Position numbers and translations under genes: made by a program
The notes under the pieces: generated by a model
What the model was told of the DNA's origin: nothing
The model's input: the letters and a program-made list of their open reading frames with translations, nothing else
The model's database searches: none
Part shown: positions 35,326 through 44,628 of the stretch, in pieces
How the letters are laid out: each line of letters opens with the position of its first letter
Numbering within the stretch: the first letter of the stretch is position 1
NCBI RefSeq assembly: GCF_000014885.1
Contig: NC_011566.1
Coordinates: 4,462,501-4,526,500 of the forward strand
Length of the DNA stretch: 64,000 nt
Direction of reading: 5' to 3'
Source: Shewanella piezotolerans WP3
Lineage (GTDB): Bacteria > Pseudomonadota > Gammaproteobacteria > Enterobacterales > Shewanellaceae

Positions 35326-37727
35326 ACAGCCTCCATGACAGCATTTTGCTGCGCAGCAGTCTTTGGAACCAGCACTTCCACTTGGTAACTTTTGCTTGCG
35401 ACTAACCCTTGTAGATGATTATCTTCAATCTGCTCACCATTCACCTTGATGCTCATTTGCTCAACCACAGCTTGCTCAATTTTGATGTTCAGCTCTATCC
35501 CATTAAACATCCGTCGCAATTCCACTTTCGGCCACTCTTTTGGAAGATGCGGCTCTATAACCAAACAACCTAACTCACCTTTCACCCCCACTATCTCTTC
35601 CACAATGCAGCGGTAATACCAAGCCAAAGTGCCGGTATTAAACAGCTGACTGCTACGCCCAGCCTGTTGCGGATGTTGAAAATATGCGCCGCGATAATAA
35701 TTTGGGATAAAAGTAGGTAACTGACCTCGAATGAGCGCATCACGCTGACTAGGCAGCATTTTAATGAGGATCTCAAATGCCCTTTGATGCTCGCCAATCA
35801 AGCATAAGCTATAGGCATAAAATACCGCTGCATGATTATAAACACTGCCGTTCTCAGCTGAGCCAGGATACTTTTGCGTTAGCCGCCCCACATCTTCACG
35901 CATTGCGGTGTAAGCCGGGGCCAACATCATAGGGCCATAGGGCGTCATCAACTGTTTCTCAACGGCAGCAAGTATTTTCGTGGTTTGCTCGGCATCAACA
36001 GCCTTGCTCATTAGTGCCCAGCTTTGGGGGTTAAGGTAGATAGAACCTTCAGCATCAGCCTTAACCCCAAAGGCAACATTGTCATCGGTTATTCCCCTAG
36101 CAAACCAGTCTTGATCCCAGCAATGTTGATTGACTGCCGCATTAATTTCAGTTGCAGTTGCGAGTAGACGCTGGCTATCTTTATTTAACCTTTGGTTTAT
36201 CTCAGCCCATTGCTGCAGTGCAAATGCAGTCGCTAAAGATAACCAGCTAGAAACCCCACGCCCTTTATGGCCCACCATATTCATTGGATCGCACCAGTCA
36301 CCTTGTTCAATATAGCTAAGGCCACGGCTATCTCTACGCTGTATTAACCAGCCTAAAGCCAACTCAATATGGCGATGCACACTCAAGGTTTGCTCACTGT
36401 CAGCAAACTTAACCTGCTCACCTAACAACGAAATATCCCCAGTCTCATTGAGATAAGCGCTCACGCAGATAGGCAGCCAAACACAGTGGTCTGTATGGGG
36501 AATTTGATTGATATATTTAAGCTCTGCAATTTCACTCAGCAACACTCCATCGGGCATAGCACCTGAAGATAACTGCTGCGACATCGCCAATAAAAAAGAT
36601 TGCCGAGCAGTAGTAGGATTGATGTAGCTCATGCCCATATTGTCTTGCAGAAAATTACGTGTTTGTGGATCGGTGCTCAAGCGATTGACATCGCCGTGAT
36701 AAAACATTTGCCGCGGCAACCATTGATTAAAAAACGGATCGAACAGCGGATCACCACAATTAATATTTAAACAACCTTTACCAGACTCAATATAATCTAT
36801 GTAGCGCTGTTGCTGCGTAGAAAACGCTTTGGGGTCACCAAAGTGGCGCTGACGGTTCTGCTTAACCTCAGCTTTATTAGTCGCTGGTCCAAACACAAAG
36901 CGATGCCGCCTAATCTCATCCGGCAGCAAACGATGACGATACTGCATCACCGCGACAGGCGGCTCATAAGCGCTTACTTTGCTGGCTAATAGCGGAGTAT
37001 TGATTGCGTCGGGACTGGCCAAGCCGCCCTCTCCTTCAAAGCCATATTGATTTGCCGTCCAGCTATCGGGTTTATCCTCTGCAATTAAAAAGGTTAGGTC
37101 TTTAAAATCCTTCAGCTTTGGGTAATCCTCCACCTTTTGATAAGGCGTAACACTCGTCGCCACGATGCCATTACAAGCAGAGTCAAAAGTTGCACTCTGA
37201 TTCATCCACGACATGTATCCAATCGAGAAGTAGGGGTAGATACTGATATTAACTGCGCTATCGCGAGTGTTTTTAACCTCGAACTGCCACATCTCAAGTG
37301 GGTCACTCGCAGACAGATTAACTTCAATTGAAACCGATAGGCCAAAACACTCCACCAGCCAATTTATTGCAGCGCTAGATTGCACAAAACTAAAAGATTG
37401 CGAGCGACATCGAACGGGCTCATAAGGCACGGAAAATAGCTCGTTAGTATCTTCATTTTTGATATAGAAAAACCGCCCTGGATGATGCGCAAAATAACTA
37501 TGCTCAGGCTGCATAAACGTTTTAGCTTCTAGCATTGGTCCATGGCTGTATTTTGCTGGTTCTGGCTGCATGAATTGTGCAGTTGCGTAGCCGCGACAAT
37601 TCATATGTAACATCATCTGTCTATTCCACAAGAAGCCCGAAGCTTTGGGCATCGCGGTGGCGCTATTTAACTGCACACTGTGTTGACTCATAGAGAAAAG
37701 AGGTGCATTAGCTTTAACCACGGGCAT
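35322..37727 (-). CDS. GH94 family glycoside phosphorylase, probable cellobionic acid phosphorylase
   Basis: An 801-residue cytosolic enzyme with an N-terminal beta-sandwich and a C-terminal (alpha/alpha)6 barrel. GH94 marks are TRNFLQDNMGMSYINP, EQGDWCDPMNMVGHKGRG (general acid is the second Asp of DWCD, about residue 480) and GSAENGSVYNHAAVFYAY. Phosphorolysis yields glucose-1-phosphate plus the leaving sugar. Because the next gene, overlapping by 4 bp, is gluconokinase, and cellobionic acid phosphorylases (known in Saccharophagus and Xanthomonas) release gluconate, that substrate is favoured; cellobiose or other disaccharides remain possible. The TTG at 37754 is rejected: the ATG at 37727 has GGGGAG before it and overlaps the transporter stop by 14 bp. 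Confidence 0.85.
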   Translation of the reverse strand: MPVVKANAPLFSMSQHSVQLNSATAMPKASGFLWNRQMMLHMNCRGYATAQFMQPEPAKYSHGPMLEAKTFMQPEHSYFAHHPGRFFYIKNEDTNELFSVPYEPVRCRSQSFSFVQSSAAINWLVECFGLSVSIEVNLSASDPLEMWQFEVKNTRDSAVNISIYPYFSIGYMSWMNQSATFDSACNGIVATSVTPYQKVEDYPKLKDFKDLTFLIAEDKPDSWTANQYGFEGEGGLASPDAINTPLLASKVSAYEPPVAVMQYRHRLLPDEIRRHRFVFGPATNKAEVKQNRQRHFGDPKAFSTQQQRYIDYIESGKGCLNINCGDPLFDPFFNQWLPRQMFYHGDVNRLSTDPQTRNFLQDNMGMSYINPTTARQSFLLAMSQQLSSGAMPDGVLLSEIAELKYINQIPHTDHCVWLPICVSAYLNETGDISLLGEQVKFADSEQTLSVHRHIELALGWLIQRRDSRGLSYIEQGDWCDPMNMVGHKGRGVSSWLSLATAFALQQWAEINQRLNKDSQRLLATATEINAAVNQHCWDQDWFARGITDDNVAFGVKADAEGSIYLNPQSWALMSKAVDAEQTTKILAAVEKQLMTPYGPMMLAPAYTAMREDVGRLTQKYPGSAENGSVYNHAAVFYAYSLCLIGEHQRAFEILIKMLPSQRDALIRGQLPTFIPNYYRGAYFQHPQQAGRSSQLFNTGTLAWYYRCIVEEIVGVKGELGCLVIEPHLPKEWPKVELRRMFNGIELNIKIEQAVVEQMSIKVNGEQIEDNHLQGLVASKSYQVEVLVPKTAAQQNAVMEAV

Positions 37728-39123
37728 CTTCGAACTCCCCTTGCTGGCGTTCAATTAATTCCTGTTGTAATTGCTGCAGCGCTGCATCATCCAATGGATA
37801 CATTCGAATCACCACCAATGACAACAAGGAGAACAGTGCGGGTAGCAGAGTCATCAATAATACAATGCCATGTTGAGATTCACCGCTTTGAACTTGGTTA
37901 GCAACATAACCCATCGATGCAAGCAACCAACCTATCATTCCACCCGCTAACGCGCCGCCAAGCTTTTGCGCAAAAGAGGCGGCAGAGAAAATCATTGCCG
38001 TGGCACGACGTTTATTCTTCCATTCAGAATAATCAGCGGTGTCGGCATACATTGAAAATACCAGCGGTGATTTTGGCCCCAAGCACAAACCTATCAAAAT
38101 CTGTAAGCTGAACATCAAGCCGATGCTCTCTTTAGGTACAAAATAAAATAGCGCCGATAATAGCGTCACTGCCGTCATCAAAATAAGCAGTAAACGGCGT
38201 TTATCAAACCACTTAGTCAATAGCGGTGTGAGTGCAGCCCCCGTAGCCAAGGCCAGCATATACACCATGGCAAAACTGCCGATAAGATCTTCACGCTCGG
38301 CGTAATACTTAAAATAAAAGGTGCCAGTACTGCCCCTCAGCGAGATTGTCATCATGATAATGAGCGCTAAGCAAAATAGGATAATCCAAGGGCGGTTACT
38401 AAATAGGTCTTTAATATCTTGCTTGATAGGCGTTTGTTGATGTGCCGGTGGCTTAATGCGCTCTGTGGTGGTAGCAAAACTAATAGTAAATAACACGGCT
38501 GCTGCGATTCCATAGACCATCATGGTTAATTGCCAACCCAATGCCTCATCACCATTACCTAACCAACTCACCAATTCAGGGGTGAGATAAGCCACCAAGG
38601 TTCCGCCAGAGAAAGCGCCAATAAAGCGAAAGCTAGTCAGCGCGGTTCTAGACTGAGTATCGGCGGTGATAACCCCAAGCAGCGCACCATAAGGCACGTT
38701 GATAAAGGTATAGGCCAGCATCATCAAAATGTATGTCGCATAAGCCCAGATAATTTTGCCTGGCTCATCTAAGTCGGGGACTGTAAATGTCAGTATGCCC
38801 GCAGCGGCAATAGGCAATATGCCCCATATAAGGTAGGGTCTGAATTTTCCAAAACGGCTGTGGGTTCTATCCGCTAATGCCCCCATGAGAGGATCTGAAA
38901 AGGCATCAATAATCCGCGTGACCAACATCATGGTGCCGACTACGGCAGGCGATAAGCCAAACACGTCGGTATAGAAAATGAATAGAAAAACATCAAACAC
39001 CCGCCAGTAAAAGTTAGAGGCGACATCTCCGCAGGCATAACCTAGTTTTTCTTTTAAAGAGATGGTTTGACTAGAGGTTTGCTGCACTAAACCCAAGCGT
39101 CCCTTTATGATTTGTCGTTGCAT
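37714..39123 (-). CDS. GPH family sugar:cation symporter (MFS)
   Basis: A 469-residue transporter with about 12 helices of the glycoside-pentoside-hexuronide:cation group. The signatures are YACGDVASNFYWRVFDVFLFIFYTDVFGL, RIIDAFSDPLMGALADRTHSRFGKFRPYLIWG and FINVPYGALLGVITADTQSRTALTSFR. It heads an operon with the GH94 phosphorylase and gluconokinase and so probably imports their substrate. A LacI-type operator lies about 80-100 bp upstream. The start is not certain: AAGG directly touches the ATG at 39123. Confidence 0.9.
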   Translation of the reverse strand: MQRQIIKGRLGLVQQTSSQTISLKEKLGYACGDVASNFYWRVFDVFLFIFYTDVFGLSPAVVGTMMLVTRIIDAFSDPLMGALADRTHSRFGKFRPYLIWGILPIAAAGILTFTVPDLDEPGKIIWAYATYILMMLAYTFINVPYGALLGVITADTQSRTALTSFRFIGAFSGGTLVAYLTPELVSWLGNGDEALGWQLTMMVYGIAAAVLFTISFATTTERIKPPAHQQTPIKQDIKDLFSNRPWIILFCLALIIMMTISLRGSTGTFYFKYYAEREDLIGSFAMVYMLALATGAALTPLLTKWFDKRRLLLILMTAVTLLSALFYFVPKESIGLMFSLQILIGLCLGPKSPLVFSMYADTADYSEWKNKRRATAMIFSAASFAQKLGGALAGGMIGWLLASMGYVANQVQSGESQHGIVLLMTLLPALFSLLSLVVIRMYPLDDAALQQLQQELIERQQGEFEDARG

Positions 39124-39525
39124 CCTTGAAGCACCTTAGCACTACACCACAGTAAAATGGTGTCACTCTGTAGATCGTAAATATGGTTAAATTTCACAGA
39201 CACAAAATGTAACCGCTTACATTTTAACCTAGCATGTTAACTTTCAGATTGATAGCTGGTTTTTCGTACGAAAATATTTTGTTATTGCCAAGATTCAATT
39301 TATCCATAACAGCTTTAGGCGAACAGCCTCTATTGGATACTCCTGTGGCATCACAGGTGAAAAGCTAGTTTCCCCTCATACGCACAAACTCAATCACACC
39401 AATTCGAGCTTAATAACAGCAACCGCAATTAATTGAAGCTCTAGCGAATTTCAGTCATCATAGTGCTAACTAAGGAAGGTTTTCAGACATTTACGTTTGA
39501 CTACTAATAATGGACACACCTCAAA
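39124..39525. other. Divergent intergenic region with operator
   Basis: About 400 bp between the sugar operon and the exported duplicated-domain gene. Apart from the operator at 39204-39225, only AT-rich promoter-like sequence is seen. Confidence 0.45.
39204..39225. promoter_or_regulatory. LacI-family-type operator
   Basis: Perfect 9-bp arms AAAATGTAA and TTACATTTT around CCGC. The core TGTAA-CCGC-TTACA with a central CG is the pattern bound by LacI/GalR-family sugar repressors. It lies 81 bp upstream of the transporter start, a place fit for repression of the sugar operon. No LacI-family gene is in the window. Confidence 0.75.
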
Positions 39526-40605
39526 ATGAAACAGCTCATCCTTGCGCTTTTAATACTATTTACATTCAGTGCTCATGCAGCTTTTGACAGTAAAGAATCT
39601 GTCTACGCGGATCTACTCAATAGTAATAATTTGCAGAATGTAAAATTGGGTGCCAAAGCGCTACACCATGATCTACCTGATAATGTCGAACTCTGGGATT
39701 TAGCCGCCTTTACTATTTGGTCAATGAATAGCAATGGCGACAGAAGTAATGCAGAGTTTGACGACACTATCTCTTGGCTAGCGAAAGCCATAGGTGAGAG
39801 TCAGCGAGGGCGATACCAAACACTGTTAAACGAGCAATTAAAGCTGGCACAATCGAGTAAAGTAAGGCGCTACTTTAAGGGAGCAATCAAAGAGCTTAAC
39901 AATACTGAAGAGCTACAATTTGATGCTACAAACTACACAGCACAAGTAGCGTTGAGTGACCCTAAGCATATTCGGGCAACCGCTGAAAACTTCAAAAGAA
40001 TAAAAGTTGGCGATACCTTAGAAGTGGTACTTTCATTGCTCGGGCAACCAAATGGGGTCGGACAGTATATTCGTAGTTATAGACGCCCTTTTATTGGCCG
40101 TCAGACGTTTCAAAATTTGCGCTTATCGTACATTAACTTTGGTTCTATGGAACTTAGGTATGAGAAGACACATTGGCTGGTTGACCTAAAATCAAAACAA
40201 ACTGATGCTGATATTTCTGCAGTTTCTGCAGATTTTCGCGATCTACTCTCTCGCCTTGTCAGCAATGATGTCACTCAAATTCGCAGCGCCGCTAGAGAGG
40301 CAATAAAACTACCTTTAACCGATCAAGCAACACTCGATCATATCGCACAGTATATTTGGGACAGCCAAGACACCCAAAATGACCAATTTGCAGACTCACT
40401 TGCTTGGCTATGTAAAGTATTAAGCAACAGCAAAAATGGCCGCTATAAAGAGATATTAGCGACTCTTGCTCAAAAGCCAATCCATAAGAAAATAACTCGC
40501 TATGCAGCCAACTCAGCTAAAAACTTACCCATTAGTGCTGAGCATTTTACCCCAGCAATAAACACCAAAACTGCTGAAACTCCAGAGGAAAACACAAGCT
40601 TATAG
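39526..40605 (+). CDS. Exported protein with duplicated helical domain and BamE-like core
   Basis: A 359-residue protein with a Sec signal (LALLILFTFSAHA). Residues about 25-125 and 236-332 are repeats of one another: compare LAAFTIWSMN, SWLAKAIGESQRGRYQTLL with IAQYIWDSQD, AWLCKVLSNSKNGRYKEIL. Both look helical and HEAT-like. Between them (about 157-212) lies a segment like the SmpA/OmlA (BamE) fold: FKRIKVGDTLEVVLSLLGQPNG then INFGSMELRY. No family name is recognised for the whole. An envelope role is likely; function unknown. Followed by a strong terminator. Confidence 0.8.
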   Translation: MKQLILALLILFTFSAHAAFDSKESVYADLLNSNNLQNVKLGAKALHHDLPDNVELWDLAAFTIWSMNSNGDRSNAEFDDTISWLAKAIGESQRGRYQTLLNEQLKLAQSSKVRRYFKGAIKELNNTEELQFDATNYTAQVALSDPKHIRATAENFKRIKVGDTLEVVLSLLGQPNGVGQYIRSYRRPFIGRQTFQNLRLSYINFGSMELRYEKTHWLVDLKSKQTDADISAVSADFRDLLSRLVSNDVTQIRSAAREAIKLPLTDQATLDHIAQYIWDSQDTQNDQFADSLAWLCKVLSNSKNGRYKEILATLAQKPIHKKITRYAANSAKNLPISAEHFTPAINTKTAETPEENTSL

Positions 40606-40621
40606 GGTTTTGATACTCAAT

Positions 40622-40650
40622 AAAAACCAGCCATTAGGCTGGTTTTTTTT
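40622..40650. terminator. Bidirectional terminator
   Basis: AAAACCAGCC and GGCTGGTTTT with loop ATTA, then a T-run, between the exported-protein gene and the converging LysR gene, whose stop it overlaps. Confidence 0.85.
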
Positions 40651-41542
40651 CAATAAGGAATTCGATTAACGCTCTAAGGGCAGGATTCATCAATCTGTTG
40701 GCTGGGAAAACCAGTGAAACAGGCGTTTCGTCAAACTCATAATCCTCTAGAATTGGGCAAAGTTCACCAGAATCTAAATACTGCTGCATCAAAAATGAAG
40801 GCAGGTAAGCAATTCCATGACCATCAGCGGCGAATCTCGCTGCAACTTCACCGTCATTGGCCTGCACATAGCCTTTCACTGTAATCGTCGACTCCTTAGC
40901 CGCCTCATTATAGCGCCATCGACCTGGCTGGCGGTTCGAGCTATCAAGCACGCATTGGTGCTGGCTCAACTCTTTCGGATGTTTAGGTAAACCATGTAGC
41001 TTAATGTAGTCAGGGCTCGCAACAAAATGTACCTTTATCGAAGTATATTGCCGTGCAATCAAATTAGAGTCCGCAAGCTCACCTATTCTTATACTTAAAT
41101 CCACCCCCTCCTCAACCATGTTGACGAAACGATTTAAGAATAACCACGAGATCCGCACATCAGGATGCCGCTTAATAAACTCGCTGGTATTGTGCAGATA
41201 ACCTAATGCCGCACTTCCTTGAGGCGCGGATATAGTCAGATTTCCCGCAACTTGCTGCAGCCTTTCACTGGCAATATTTTCGAGGCTATCTATCCGCGCA
41301 ATAATCTCTTTAAACTGCTCGAGGTAATATTCACCCTCACTGGTTAAATGCATCGCTCTGGTGGTGCGATAGAGCAGCTGTGATGAAAAATGACTTTCCA
41401 AATCAGATACATGTTTACTTACTGCCGACGCCACAATATTCAGCTCTCGCGATGCCTCAGTAAAACTCTCTCTTTCAGCCACGATGACAAAACTTCGCAT
41501 CGCTTTTAATAGATCTATTTTTCTCATTTGGAGAATATTCAT
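40634..41542 (-). CDS. LysR family transcriptional regulator
   Basis: A 302-residue LysR-type regulator. The N-terminal winged helix reads LLKAMRSFVIVAERESFTEASRELNIVASAVSKHVSDLE, and the C-terminal effector domain follows, with VEEGVDLSIRIGEL and FAADGHGIAYLPSFL typical of the subgroup that controls small oxidoreductase genes. It is divergent from an SDR gene 83 bp away, its likely target. Two candidate ATGs (41542 and 41527) lie close together and neither has a strong ribosome site. Confidence 0.9.
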   Translation of the reverse strand: MNILQMRKIDLLKAMRSFVIVAERESFTEASRELNIVASAVSKHVSDLESHFSSQLLYRTTRAMHLTSEGEYYLEQFKEIIARIDSLENIASERLQQVAGNLTISAPQGSAALGYLHNTSEFIKRHPDVRISWLFLNRFVNMVEEGVDLSIRIGELADSNLIARQYTSIKVHFVASPDYIKLHGLPKHPKELSQHQCVLDSSNRQPGRWRYNEAAKESTITVKGYVQANDGEVAARFAADGHGIAYLPSFLMQQYLDSGELCPILEDYEFDETPVSLVFPANRLMNPALRALIEFLIEKKPA

Positions 41543-41624
41543 TTCATTTTGAGGTTATTTATCAAATATACATGAACAATTATAGTGACTCCATCATCTA
41601 CAACGAATCAACTTGGAGCAACAC

Positions 41625-42224
41625 ATGAAAATATTACTTATCGGTGCATCTGGAACTATCGGCGCAGCAGTAGAAACAGCTCTTAAGCCTGAGCATACAG
41701 TCATCTCTGCAAACTTTAGTGGCGGCGATGTGCAGGTTGACCTTGGCAACACTGAATCCATTAACGCGATGTTCAACTCTGTAGGCAAGGTAGACGCCGT
41801 TATCTCTACCGCTGGATTAGCATCGTTTGCGGCATTGAATGAGCTGACCGAAGCAGACTATCAACTAGCGCTACAGAACAAACTCATGGGGCAAATCAAC
41901 CTGATTCGAATTGGTCAACAATTTGTCAACACTGGCGGTTCGGTTACCCTCACCTCTGGAGTATTATCACGTGAGCCTATGCATGGTAGCAGCGTTATCA
42001 GTATGGCCAACGGGGCTTTAGAGAGCTTTGTAAAAGCGGCAGCACTAGAACTCGATACACTGCGTGTTAACGTCGTAGCACCTATCTTTGTAAAAGAGAC
42101 CATGGCAATGATGGGCATGGATACAACGTCAGGTTTATCTGCTGCAGATACAGCAAACGCCTACGTTGCAGCTGTAACCGGCGACATGAGTGGCAAAACT
42201 CTGGATGCACCGGGTTTTGTCTAA
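41625..42224 (+). CDS. Short-chain dehydrogenase/reductase
   Basis: A 199-residue short SDR. The nucleotide-binding start is MKILLIGASGTIGAAVETAL, followed by VDAVISTAGLASFAAL (NxAG-type motif as STAGLA) and TLTSGVLSREPMHGSSVISMANGALESFVKAAALEL. The usual YxxxK tyrosine is not present (SMANGALESFVK lies at that place), as in several atypical SDRs. A TTG-started longer frame exists, but the ATG at 41625 follows GGAG at six bases. The neighbour is a divergent LysR regulator. Substrate unknown. Confidence 0.85.
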   Translation: MKILLIGASGTIGAAVETALKPEHTVISANFSGGDVQVDLGNTESINAMFNSVGKVDAVISTAGLASFAALNELTEADYQLALQNKLMGQINLIRIGQQFVNTGGSVTLTSGVLSREPMHGSSVISMANGALESFVKAAALELDTLRVNVVAPIFVKETMAMMGMDTTSGLSAADTANAYVAAVTGDMSGKTLDAPGFV

Positions 42225-42378
42225 TGTTTTTATAGCCTAAGTTGAATGTTTTGCACGCCTGCTTTAACTGGACGCTTATGTCAGTCAATAGAAGCACTCT
42301 GTCGACTAGAGTGTTTCTAATCTCAATAGCTAACGCGTTTAAATAGCTTTAGCTAAGCGAAGCACATTTTTCAGTTAT

Positions 42379-42415
42379 AAAAAAAAGCAGTTAAGCTCAG
42401 GCTTAGCTGCTTTAA
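42379..42415. terminator. Terminator between SDR and exported-protein genes
   Basis: AAGCAGTTAAGC pairs with GCTTAGCTGCTT (one wobble) around TCAG, with A- and T-rich flanks. It serves the two converging genes. Confidence 0.7.
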
Positions 42416-42464
42416 TTCGGCTTAATATCGGTGAACAACTAAAGCCTGTAAGTCTCAATCAAGA

Positions 42465-42806
42465 CTAACTCGCTTTAACAAACTCACTTTCGCGAGCAAA
42501 TGTTATTGCAGCTTCACAGATCTTAACCTGCTGTTGTTTGTTGGCCGCTTGGAAGTTCTTCATATAGAGATCCAGTGCGTCACTTGTCTCCTTTGACATC
42601 ACCATATCTTCAATACCAGCACCTCTATGCGCCATGGCAGACTGCCCGACAATACTACCTTCTATCTGCATGTCATGTTCAGCATAAAATGTGGTACAAA
42701 TCATTAGACTTGCCATGCCTAATGCCACATCTTGGTCTAACTGCTCTGCGCTTGCTTGCCCTGCAATCAAGCAGCTTAAAAGACCCGCCAATAAAACTTT
42801 TTTCAT
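42465..42806 (-). CDS. Small exported protein of unknown function
   Basis: A 113-residue precursor with a clean Sec signal (KKVLLAGLLSCLIAGQASA, cleavage probably after ASA at about residue 20). The mature part is about 93 residues, mainly helical, with two cysteines (in SLMICTTFY and VKICEAAI) that could form a disulfide in the periplasm. No family is recognised. It is a single gene. Confidence 0.7.
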   Translation of the reverse strand: MKKVLLAGLLSCLIAGQASAEQLDQDVALGMASLMICTTFYAEHDMQIEGSIVGQSAMAHRGAGIEDMVMSKETSDALDLYMKNFQAANKQQQVKICEAAITFARESEFVKAS

Positions 42807-43113
42807 TATGATAAACCCTTTTAAAAAGTCATCATCTTCCTGATACCTTTATGATATTCAGTGTTTCTCTTGTATCTAGAGCCATCATTCTCTAGTGATG
42901 AGGCTAGCATGCTGCCTATTTATTTGTATGTGATACCCAACCGAGTTAACCGTTTTCGAATCAATTCTGTGTGCTCTATCACTAAATAAACTAAGTAACA
43001 TTTAGCGAAAAATTAAACCTCTAAATCAGTGGATATAAAAAAAGCAGCTAGGAAAACCTAACTGCTTCTTAATCAGACTCAACTCACATTGAGTGAGGCA
43101 ATGCCCCTAACAA
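42807..43113. other. Intergenic region before lysS terminator
   Basis: About 305 bp with no gene. It holds the promoter of the small exported protein and the lysS terminator (43037-43070). Confidence 0.4.
43037..43070 (-). terminator. Terminator of prfB-lysS
   Basis: AAGCAGCTAGG and CCTAACTGCTT pair (one mismatch) around AAAA. On the minus strand it is followed by a run of T, 44 bp past the lysS stop. Confidence 0.8.
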
Positions 43114-44616
43114 TCACCCTTGTGGGCGCATCGCTGGGAACAGAATCACGTCACGAATAGTGTGCGTGTTGGTAAATAGCATCACCAAACGGTCGATACC
43201 AATACCTTGACCCGCTGTTGGCGGTAGGCCGTGCTCTAGTGCGCGGATATAATCTGCGTCATAGAACATTGCTTCGTCATCACCAGCATCTTTCGCGTCA
43301 ACCTGAGCTTTAAAACGGTTGTCTTGATCTTCTGCATCGTTAAGCTCAGAGAAACCGTTAGCCACTTCACGGCCACCGATAAAGAACTCGAAACGGTCAG
43401 TGATAAAATGGTTTTCATCATTACGACGTGCCAGCGGAGAGATGTCTGCAGGGTAGCCAGTAATGAAAGTAGGTTGCATTAGCTGAGGCTCAGCTGTTTC
43501 ACCGAAGATCTCTTCAAGCAGTTGACCACAAGTCCAGAACTTCTCGATTGTCATGCCGATGCTTTTCGCCAGGTTACGCATAAACTCAACGTCTTTAACT
43601 TCTTCATAAGTCATTGACTGAATCGTTGCGTTTTCTGGGTTGTACTTCTTGATCGCATCCAACATGCTTAAACGCGCGTAAGGGCCACCAAAATCAACCG
43701 TATGCTCACCGTATGGCAGCTGAGTTGAACCACAAAGATCAGTGGCGATAGAACTTAGCATCTCTTCGGTAAGATCCATCAGATCTTTATAGTCAGCGTA
43801 CGCCATGTAGAATTCCATCATAGTGAATTCTGGGTTATGACGAGGAGACAAGCCTTCGTTACGGAAGTTACGGTTAACTTCAAATACACGCTCAAAGCCA
43901 CCAACAACCAAACGCTTAAGGTACAGCTCTGGTGCGATACGCAGATACATAGCCATATCTAAGGCATTATGATGCGTTTCAAATGGACGAGCTGAAGCGC
44001 CACCTGGGATGCTGTGCATCATTGGGGTTTCAACTTCCATGAACTCTTTTTTGATCATGAAGTTACGGATTGCTGAAACAACCTTTGAACGCATGATAAA
44101 GGCTTCACGAGACTCTTCATTAACAATCAAGTCAACGTAACGCTGACGGTAACGAGTTTCTTGATCTGACAAGCCGTGGAATTTTTCAGGCAGTGGACGC
44201 AGTGCTTTAGTTAGCAACTGGTACTGTTCCATGTTCACGTAAAGGTCACCTTTACCAGAAAGGTGCAGCTTGCCTGTCACACCTATGATGTCACCGATAT
44301 CTAGACCTTGGAAAGTGGCTTTAAGATCTTTTTGAACATCCTTACCCGCATAAGCTTGGATACGTCCGCTCACATCTTGGATAACCAAAAATGGGCCACG
44401 CTTAGCCATAACACGACCAGCGATTGAACGTTGAACGTCCATGCCTTCAAGCTCTTCTTTAGTATGGTGACCATACTCAGCTTGGATATCTGCCGCTTTG
44501 TGTTTTCGATCGAAGTTGTTCGGGTGACCGTTTGCTGGGCAGTTCGCGCGGATGTGCTCTAACTTGGCACGGCGTTCTGCAATTAACTTGTTCTCATCTT
44601 GTGTTTGTTCAGTCAT
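43114..44616 (-). CDS. lysS: Lysyl-tRNA synthetase (class II)
   Basis: A 500-residue cytosolic class II enzyme that charges tRNA-Lys. It has an N-terminal OB-fold (residues about 55-160, GRVMAKRGPFLVIQDVSGRIQ), then motif 1, motif 2 (FRNEGLSPRHNPEFTMMEFY) and motif 3 (GLPPTAGQGIGIDRLVML). The length matches bacterial LysS. It follows prfB by 12 bp in the same direction, the conserved prfB-lysS operon of Gammaproteobacteria. Confidence 0.97.
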   Translation of the reverse strand: MTEQTQDENKLIAERRAKLEHIRANCPANGHPNNFDRKHKAADIQAEYGHHTKEELEGMDVQRSIAGRVMAKRGPFLVIQDVSGRIQAYAGKDVQKDLKATFQGLDIGDIIGVTGKLHLSGKGDLYVNMEQYQLLTKALRPLPEKFHGLSDQETRYRQRYVDLIVNEESREAFIMRSKVVSAIRNFMIKKEFMEVETPMMHSIPGGASARPFETHHNALDMAMYLRIAPELYLKRLVVGGFERVFEVNRNFRNEGLSPRHNPEFTMMEFYMAYADYKDLMDLTEEMLSSIATDLCGSTQLPYGEHTVDFGGPYARLSMLDAIKKYNPENATIQSMTYEEVKDVEFMRNLAKSIGMTIEKFWTCGQLLEEIFGETAEPQLMQPTFITGYPADISPLARRNDENHFITDRFEFFIGGREVANGFSELNDAEDQDNRFKAQVDAKDAGDDEAMFYDADYIRALEHGLPPTAGQGIGIDRLVMLFTNTHTIRDVILFPAMRPQG

Positions 44617-44628
44617 CTTCTTCTCTCG

